64,000 bases of DNA from Bolinopsis microptera (lineage: Eukaryota > Ctenophora > Tentaculata > Lobata > Bolinopsidae), in assembly GCF_026151205.1 (NCBI RefSeq), contig NC_087072.1:17003669-17067668 (forward strand). Direction: 5' to 3'. A model generated the notes under the pieces. It made no database searches. It was given only the letters and a program-made list of their open reading frames with translations, and was not told the origin of the DNA. Of the stretch, positions 56,853 through 64,000 are shown piece after piece (positions within the stretch are counted from its first letter, which is position 1; each line of letters begins with the position of its first letter). The position numbers and the translations under genes were made by a program.

Positions 56853-57417
56853 TTAACTTCTCGAGTAGATTTTTTTGCTTGTGAAAATCAGTTTTTCTGA
56901 ATTTTCTCCAAAAATAAGCATTTTGGGCTTTTATGATCTTCATAGTACTAATATAAACATGTGCATTGCGGTCATTTTAAACTCAAATTTGAGTCTCTAA
57001 GACCTTCAGAAGCTGAGATACATATTTCCCATATGCCACCTGATATGAAAAATGGGCGTGGCTCCACAGGGTTGAAACTACTTAAAGAAATTGCTTACTT
57101 CATCAATTCTGATTCAAAATGACCTAACTGAGGACCCTGTGTTTAGAAATCTTGTAGACACTGAACTGCTTACTCGATTTTCACTAAATTTCTAGAGTAG
57201 ATTTTTTTACTCATGCTCAAGTGAAAATCGGTTTTTCTGAATTTTTTCCAAAAATAAGCATTTTGGGCTTTCATGACCTTTATAGTACTAATATAAACAT
57301 GTGTATTGCGGTCATTTTAAACTCACGTTTGAGTCTCTAAGACCTTCGGAAGCTGAGAAACATATTTCCCATATACGCACCTGATATGAAATATGGGCGT
57401 GGCTCCACAGGGTTGGG
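56853..57417 (+). repeat. Tandem duplication, period about 335 bp
   Basis: 56853-57075 and 57185-57417 share the CCAAAAATAAGCATTTTGGG and GGGCGTGGCTCCACAGGGTT blocks. The gap precedes the first copy, so more copies may be collapsed. Confidence 0.8.
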
Positions 57418-57594
57418 GCTAGCGACACAAAATTCCCCCCTCGGTGATTTGAGTTACCAATGACCTATTTAACCCGATTCAGTAGCAAAAACCTCTATAC
57501 ATCGAAGTGCACACTCAACACCTCCCTGCTACTGGAGTATATAGGGGGTAAATAGTATTGTGAATATAAGGGCGACGGTAATGCTTGCCAGCTT

Positions 57595-57672
57595 TGTGAT
57601 TCTCACAGTTTCTAGAAAACAATGGTACAAAAAATTTTAAAATCCGAGCAAGTTTATTTTTATGGTGCACCC
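57595..57672 (-). repeat. Half-copy of the fold-back arm
   Basis: Reverse-orientation match to the left arm at 50351-50430 (CTAGAAAACAATGGTAC, CCGAGCAAGTTTATTTTTAT). Confidence 0.75.
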
Positions 57673-57923
57673 CCTAATATAATCCACATCACCTCGACCC
57701 GCGGGCGGAAAAATCGTATAGCACTCGGGCCCGATGGGCCCTCCGTGCTATACGAATATATGTCTTCCTCGGGCTAGCGCCCTCGGGGACATATGAAATA
57801 TTGCATGCGCACGCGCGTGCAATATTTTGTGCCGCCCGCGAGTCTCCGGTGATATGTATATACATGCATCATATACATTAAAACACAGTTGCGACACGCA
57901 TTCATAGATCACAGGCGATCTAT

Positions 57924-58044
57924 TGTCATACGTTGTATGACACCCGCCGCGCACGAAGTGCGCGGCTCCCCCTGTATCGTCAGGACGACAAATTACTTGA
58001 CACCCACCATAGTGAAACGACCGTGGGGGTCGCAACGTGATACA
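57924..58044 (-). mobile_element. TGTATCACG element, reverse copy with insertion
   Basis: 121 bp, slightly longer through an extra segment after the GGGGGAGCC homologue. Flanks GCGATCTAT and GCTATCTAT differ at one base, a decayed 9-bp duplication. Confidence 0.75.
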
Positions 58045-58287
58045 AGCTATCTATACATCACATCTCCGCACGCAATCCTCGCGCGCGCGACTTTTTCGTT
58101 GCATGGTAACGGAAGAAATGACATCATAATCATATACTGCAGACCCGCCTAACGCGATCTCCAAAATTAACGTTTTTCTGCCGAAACCTCCATTCGTAAC
58201 CTTTCACTATTGCCTTTTTTCAAAAGGGTGAAAAGGAAAAAATTACCGAGAATATTAAGTTGCATTTTAGTGGTTTCCTAGTCGAGT

Positions 58288-58790
58288 GAGTGTGATGTGA
58301 GTGTAAGTGGTAAGATAAAATATATAAGCATTGGTCTTTTATTTATTAAAGGGCTCGTCTGTTAAGTTAGTTGTCTCATCTCTCACTTTTCCTTGCAAAG
58401 AGAAACTTTTAGGAGAAACCGATCCAAACATTATACTTATAGTTGCATGTGACACTGTATCACTTTCTATATTAATATAGAAGCCGCATGAGAGTGCAGT
58501 ATAAGTGATTATAAATACCAAGCTCGTTGGACCAGGTGAGCTCCCATGCTTGTGAAACTAAATGCGAATTTGCGTGTGATGTGAGTGTAAGATAAAAGAT
58601 ATAAGCATTGGTCTCTTACTTATTAAAGTGCTCGTCTGTTAAGCTAGTTGTCTCATCTCTCACTTTTCCTTGCAAAGAGAAACTTTTAGGAGAAACCGAT
58701 CCAAACATTATACTTATAGTTGCATGTGACACTGTATCACTTTCTATATTAATATAGAAGCCGCATGAGAGTGCAGTAGTGATTATATAT
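58288..58790 (+). repeat. Tandem duplication, period about 285 bp
   Basis: 58288-58510 and 58573-58790 are almost identical (shared GTTGCATGTGACACTGTATC). No coding frame. Confidence 0.85.
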
Positions 58791-59582
58791 AATAAGCTCC
58801 CAAGGCTATTTATTACTTACTCTTTTGGTTCTCCGGTCCATTTGACAACACTTTTTGGGCACTCAAATTCGTATTCCTTGGCCAATTTTTAAATTTTTCA
58901 TGCTGATTTGAAGGCCATTAAAGCATTTGAACCAGTCGAAAAATTTTAAGTTGTATATCTTTTACGGTTTTTGTGGGAAGTCGTGTTAAAGTTGATGCCG
59001 TGGTGTTAGTAAAATGGTACCCTTATAAAAGCTCAGATTTATTTTCTGACAGAAAGCTAGAAATAATCCAAAATATCAAAATTGTTCTACACTCATTTTA
59101 ATGACAGTTCATGACCTTAAATTGCACGAGAAATTTATTAAACTCGGATTCAGAGTTCCTTATGCCTTAAACTTCAGGTTTTACCAATGTGGCCCAGGTT
59201 ATCTCGTGTCAAATGACTGAAAAAAGAACACCAACAAAAACCTGCCTCCATTTATAACTGACTAGAAACCCGCTAGTCGAAAGCTTTGTTCGAGGAAATT
59301 AAAAAAATTATTTATGTTTAAATTTATCTAGTCTCTTCACATCACCATTTAGCTCAAAGCTCTTTACTGTAGAAAGTATGGATTTTATTTGACAATGACG
59401 AAAACTTTGTAAGTATTCGGTCATCAAAATGAGTTTATAACAAGGTCGATATTTTGGTAAATTTTTTTTCTGTCATAAATTGAATTTGGGTTTCTATAGG
59501 GGGTAATAGAGATATACTACAGTACAGTACTTACATTCACATTCACAACCACGGGAGCTCACCTGGTCCAATGAGCGCGAAA
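58521..59582. repeat. Inverted repeat of about 30 bp, possible element ends
   Basis: TTGGACCAGGTGAGCTCCC near 58529 is found inverted near 59557-59575. The interior shows no gene. No target duplication was seen. Confidence 0.4.
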
Positions 59583-60888
59583 CGGAGAACAAGCTCTGGA
59601 TACGTCACAGTCACGTGACCTCAGGCTCACAATCACGTGACCTCAGACCCAATCAACTGACTTCTGGCCTGGTCAGCCACTGGGAGACTTTGGGTCAGAA
59701 AACTGATCCGGCCCCCAAGAGGGGTCAGATCACGTCACTAATTAATGACGTATAATTAGTGATGTGATCCATAGATTGAATATAATTAACACAGAAATGG
59801 ACTAGATCTGGGGTAGAGTTCACATGTCAATTCTGTAAATCATAGCTGTACATTAAGAAGTAAACATGATCTAACTGCTCGACTCGTAGATCACATAAGG
59901 GACGGGAGCTCTTGCTAAAGGAGGGTTCTCGTATCAAGGGATGTGAGACGTACTTGCCAAAGGCATGTAAGGAGAGTGAGCCGATCAAGTGTTCTTAGGT
60001 ATATATACTGGAAGATAGTAGTATCGCAGGTAGTAGTATCGCATTCTATCAAAAGTCATGCCTACCTTTTCTACACGACATACCCAACAAAGATTGAGTA
60101 CTTGTTCGCTGTTGCGAAATACTTTGGTAATAATATTGAGTAATTTGTTGTATTCTGAAGTATTATATATACCAACCAATACATTGTCTCAATTTAAAAC
60201 ATCCATGGATCACATCACTAATTATACGCCACAAGCTTCAAGCTTGCACGTTAATTAATTGATGACGTATATTGTGGTCATATCACTTCTGACCCAAGGT
60301 CTGGCAGTCAGCTCCCTGTAATTACATGATCTTGAGGTGACGTACGACACCTCGCTGCAAATTTTCACATGCCAAAAACGTAAGATTCTTAAGGAGTTGT
60401 GCGAGATGACGATACATAGAGGCCGCAGAATCATGAGGACTACCAGATCCTCATGGTTGAACCTAAGCGATCCATGATATCACGACAAGCCCTACTATAC
60501 GGCTACAGTAAACAATGATCATTATACTTTCTGCACCAGCAATACACAATATCCAACTCAAAACAGGTATCTATTGTAATTCGTGTTATGATGATAAAAT
60601 TACACGTCAGTGTTGAAGGGTTGGGCGGGGTCAATCATGAGGCAAAATGGTTTTCGTGCATAGCCAGGCCTTGAAGGCCAAAAAGTTAGAAGGTGTGTTT
60701 TAATTGTTTTATCAACAAACATTTCTGGCCACAGTTCATACTTTCATAGAGCAATACTGTTTTAGATTATGTTAACAATTTCTTAACCGTTGTATCCACA
60801 ATCTGAATTATCATATCGATACCATTACCACCTTTCTTTCATACTCATGGAATCAATATAACGATCGCAATACAGATATCAAGGAGCT
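59583..60888. other. Intergenic, no gene seen
   Basis: Contains two related palindromic stretches with ATCACATCACTAATTA (about 59730-59775 and 60205-60260) and two GTCACGTGACC-type sites near 59605 and 59632. No supported coding frame. Confidence 0.4.
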
Positions 60889-61426
60889 ATGATGATGATG
60901 ATGAAGATTGTGGCAGTATTTCTACTCGTGGCTGGATTCAATGGTAAGCAAAATGGTGGTTTATTTTAATCTGATTTAATTTGCGAATACCGAATTTCTA
61001 TCGATTTATTACTAATACATGATATCGACATTACATTGGTATTTTTACACCAAACATTCAAAAAAAATACCCAATTACAATGTAACCCAATTTAGTGTAT
61101 CGTTTTGATAGGGAATAGGATTGTTCTGGATGTATTTAATGTGAAACTGGAGTTTATGAGAAATTCAGATAACCCATTGAGCCCCACTATAACAGGTGGG
61201 AGATGCACTTATTTAATCATTAATTAATCTTTAATTAACGCGTATTTAATATTACAACTTTTCAGCTCAATCACAAACACCACCATGTGTTAATAAATTT
61301 GACACTATGAATGGTTTTGAAAACATGTGTAATATACATACTACACTTGGGCAAGGAAACTGCCTAGGAGCAAAAGAAGAAACACTTAGAGAAAATTGCG
61401 CTAAAGCTTGCGGTTTCTGCTATTAG
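60889..61426 (+). CDS. Small secreted ShKT-domain peptide (two exons)
   Basis: Exons 60889-60943 and 61266-61426 (TAG) with GT..AG borders in phase 1 give 71 aa from the first of five consecutive ATGs. The start context allows any of them. A hydrophobic signal peptide (about residues 6-19) is followed by one domain with six Cys in the ShKT pattern, the last three as C-x3-C-x2-C. The exon break falls at the end of the signal peptide. ShKT domains occur in sea-anemone potassium-channel peptides and in many non-toxic secreted proteins, so a venom role cannot be read from sequence. A Phe-Asp-Thr-Met-Asn stretch between the first two Cys is not diagnostic. Confidence 0.8.
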
Positions 61427-61889
61427 CTAACTGGGTGCTAAGTGCAGATACCTCTAATGATGACGTGATCACGTTATACTTGCTCTAACATGCAGTAGCG
61501 CGGGACCGCAGTACGCGTAGACACATGTGTGATCACGTGATACCTGATGGGTGGAGGTTACGAGGACAATTATTCATTGTTATCTTAATCAATGGGCACA
61601 ATAAGTTGATTTCTGTAATCATAGCTTACAATCTTATAATGTGTTTAAAACGATTCCGTATTACTATACTATTCTTCTAAACTGTAACAATTTTCCTGTA
61701 TTTGATGCTTTTAGCATTTGAATTTAAGTATCTGTCTTATTTGTAAAAATTAAACATAATGTTATCACAGATACAGCAATCAATCCGCTAGTTGATTATT
61801 TTTATTAACAGTAGATAAAAAAATGGTCTGCTCTAAAGTAAAGTATAAAAAACACATTAGTTTGTCGAAGTCCCACCGAGTATAGCATT
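61427..61889. other. Intergenic, no gene seen
   Basis: AT-rich 3' flank of the ShKT gene. Confidence 0.4.
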
Positions 61890-61897
61890 TTGCATAA

Positions 61898-62165
61898 TAA
61901 TAACAAGCAAACGACAAGCAAACAACAAGCAAACAACAAGCAAACAACAAGCAAACAACAAGCAAACAACAAGCAAACAACAAGCAAACAACAAACAACA
62001 AGCAAACAACAAGCAACCAACAAGCAAACAACAAGCAAACAACAAGCAAACAAACAACAAACAACAGACAAACAAGAAGCAAACAACAAACAAACAACAA
62101 GCAAACGACAAGCAAACAACAAGCTAACAACAAGCAAACAACAAGCAAACAACAAACAAACAACA
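61898..62165 (+). repeat. 11-bp minisatellite
   Basis: About 24 units of AACAAGCAAAC with occasional 4-base truncations. All frames stay open because the repeat has no stop in several phases; it is not a gene. Confidence 0.95.
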
Positions 62166-62568
62166 ATTTAGTGGTACTGAACAGAGGGATTTTACTAGTT
62201 TGTGATTGCTATTGGCAGGCTAGACACATCATTGGATAATACGAGTATGCATGATCACTGATACTTGTTAATTTGTTACACATGCTGCTGCAGACGTCTC
62301 ACAATCCAGGGACTTTATATCGCAAGACATGAGACGGTAACTTGTTAAGAAGTTCATTCTCCATCAACAGTTCTGCTTGAATTGACACGTTACCTCTTCG
62401 TGATATATATTCATATGACTGTCGAGAAGTGCTCTGATAAGAGAAAAGTGCATAAAATATTGCAGCCATGCGACCTGCTCTAATGATCCCCAATCCAGTT
62501 GCCGAAATTTTGGATTCTGAGGTTGCAGGGGAATATCAGAATTGAACATCCTGCTTTTGTAAAAAAGC

Positions 62569-62790
62569 CAAGGGAGAAGCAGACTATTAGCAGGGTGATA
62601 ACACCACCCAGCAAGGGAGAAGCAGACTATTAGCAGGGTGATAACACCACCCAGCAAGGGAGAAGCAGACTATAATTAGCAGGGTGATAACACCACCCAG
62701 CAAGGGAGAAGCAGATCACTATTAGCAGGGTGATAACACCACCCAGCAAGGGAGAAGCAGACTATTAGCAGGGTGATAACACCACCCAGC
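62569..62790 (+). repeat. 43-bp tandem repeat, five copies
   Basis: Unit AGGGAGAAGCAGACTATTAG followed by CAGGGTGATAACACCACCCA. Each unit contains GGGTG and CACCC able to pair. Small insertions distinguish copies three and four. Confidence 0.95.
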
Positions 62791-62956
62791 AAATTTGGGT
62801 ACGACAGCCCCCATTTCAAGGCGAATAGCCATTATTAACCATACATAGCTCTATTTGCTGGTTGTGTCCTGCTCGGAAAGTGAACTAAAAGCCCACCCCA
62901 TTAAGTGAGAAGAGGGCCATATCCAAGAAGCCCGACCCAGTGTGCGGACTATAGTT

Positions 62957-63170
62957 AGGTGGTGCGCGTTAAAATTAAACTTGCTCGGATCTCAAAAATG
63001 TTTACACCATCTTTTTAGTGAGATTGTGACAAATTTTTCAGTACGAAATTTGCAATATATATTTTAAAATAATTAGTGGACATAATTTAGGTCTCACATT
63101 TTATAGCGCGCGGCTTTAGGAAGCAATATTTAAACCGACCGATTGAAAAAATTTTATGAGACGCAAATCA
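62957..63170 (+). repeat. Diverged half-copy of the fold-back arm
   Basis: Matches the left arm at 50355-50520 with substitutions (AAACTTGCTCGGAT, GCGCGCGGCTTT). Confidence 0.6.
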
Positions 63171-63299
63171 AGCGCTATCATATCAGACGTTTAAAATTTG
63201 TTTCATAAAATTCCTTTTACTTCGACGTTTAACTATTATTTGTAAGGTCTTAGCCTAGTTCCCAATTTTACCTGTGTTGCCTGATTTTTCTTTGTGATA

Positions 63300-64000
63300 A
63301 TGAGCTGTAGTTCCCTCACCCTTACACTTTCATTGTGTGCCGAAGATGCTAAGTTCGTTGAAATGTACGAACTATTTAAAAATATTTTGCCTGATCTAGA
63401 ACTTGTAGATTTTTTTCAGCCTAACTCCAAGCTAAGTTTATTGAAACCGTCAGAAGTTACATATCTGCACATGCATTCTTTATTGTCGATCCACTTCAGC
63501 AGAAAGGCTTGTTCGAATCGTAGAACTGGTGTTAAGTTCGGGGGATATTCAGGTTGTTCGAAAAAAAGTGAGCCTGGGATTTATTTCAGTCTTGTTCATG
63601 TCACCTCCATTTGCGAACTGATTACTGGCCAAGCTATTTTAGGAAAGGATGTTAAGTTGATTTGGGACCATCTACGTCAAAGCTTTCAATTATGTTTGTC
63701 TGAAGAATCCAGACGATTTATTGGTGACACTCCATTTGATTTGAAAGCCATAGTCTCTAATCCAGTTCCAATCCGGCCAGGGCAAAATGTTCATCGTATT
63801 ATTCTTAGAACTAGGGTTGTGAAAAAACGATCTCTGTCCCCAGGTATTCAATGTATCAGCCCCCCTAAGGTAGCTAAACTTACTCAACCTCTTTGTATTG
63901 GTAACTCAGCTCTGACTGTGAGGCCTTATAAAAACTATACTCTGGCACATAGGTCTACTGTAATTAGACAAAACTCTCGTATTAAGTCTCTGCAACTTCA
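63300..64000 (+). CDS. Open frame running off the right edge, possible retrotransposon ORF start
   Basis: From ATG 63300 the frame is open for 233 codons to the last base. It begins MSCSSLTLTLSLC and later has YFSLVHVTSICELITGQAIL and VKLIWDHLRQSF. It has no introns and no signal or membrane segment. It follows a retroelement-like arm, and the basic, Ser/Arg-rich end is like the leader that precedes the endonuclease in non-LTR ORFs. That identity is a guess; the diagnostic part would lie beyond the window. A cellular gene remains possible. Confidence 0.5.
   Translation, partial: MSCSSLTLTLSLCAEDAKFVEMYELFKNILPDLELVDFFQPNSKLSLLKPSEVTYLHMHSLLSIHFSRKACSNRRTGVKFGGYSGCSKKSEPGIYFSLVHVTSICELITGQAILGKDVKLIWDHLRQSFQLCLSEESRRFIGDTPFDLKAIVSNPVPIRPGQNVHRIILRTRVVKKRSLSPGIQCISPPKVAKLTQPLCIGNSALTVRPYKNYTLAHRSTVIRQNSRIKSLQL

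Noticed and set aside
57748-58152. Frames of 87-95 codons on both strands
   Set aside because: They run through a TGTATCACG element and GC-rich repeat DNA.
61890-62171. Long open frames on both strands (Q/N/K/T-rich and L/V/C-rich)
   Set aside because: They are frames through an 11-bp minisatellite without stops, not genes.

Overview
The window is eukaryotic and almost certainly from an animal. It holds spliced genes with GT..AG introns, a TACC-family centrosomal/microtubule protein, a rhodopsin-like GPCR, a heterotrimeric G-protein alpha-subunit copy, an Ig-like plus PLAT-like exon pair and a secreted ShKT peptide. It is AT-rich, very repeat-rich, and has two fixed-size 100-N scaffold gaps (45292-45391 and 56747-56846). 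The gene set and transposon types would suit an early-branching invertebrate such as a cnidarian or ctenophore. The lineage is an inference and nothing here proves it.

Layout. 1-12.1 kb: one ten-exon plus-strand gene (1052-12097, about 1987 aa by my splicing). A huge first exon encodes a basic RGG-rich head followed by about 197 consecutive 8-residue repeats in unbroken register. Nine small exons then add a linker with an SxIP motif and a C-terminal TACC coiled coil. This is the most interesting object in the window. 13.8-17.5 kb: a nest of non-autonomous DNA transposons whose order of insertion can be read from target-site duplications. 18.4-19.5 kb: an intronless GPCR. 21.3-22.7 kb: a probable small five-exon gene of unknown function. 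24.8-25.5 kb: a possible minus-strand terminal exon. 28-33 kb: non-LTR retrotransposon debris and a long-TIR element. 34.2-38.5 kb: an EnSpm/CACTA-like transposon with an intact 765-aa transposase, followed by many copies of a palindromic subterminal motif.

39-45 kb: candidate small exons embedded in repeats, including fold-back elements capped by long G/C homopolymers and a polypyrimidine tract. 45.4-46.7 kb: Ig-like and PLAT-like exons with a decayed tandem duplicate. 48.7-49.7 kb: an intronless G-alpha copy with a mutated P-loop and a one-base frameshift. 50-58 kb: fold-back elements, further copies of the same short elements, and retrotransposon fragments. 60.9-61.4 kb: the two-exon ShKT peptide gene. 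61.9-62.8 kb: minisatellites. 63.3-64.0 kb: an open frame running off the right edge.

Apart from the TACC gene, whose domains fit one microtubule-related role, the genes look like unlinked neighbours and not like a pathway cluster. Limits: all splicing was done by eye from consensus sites and phase; no homology search or expression data were available, and family names rest on motif recognition.
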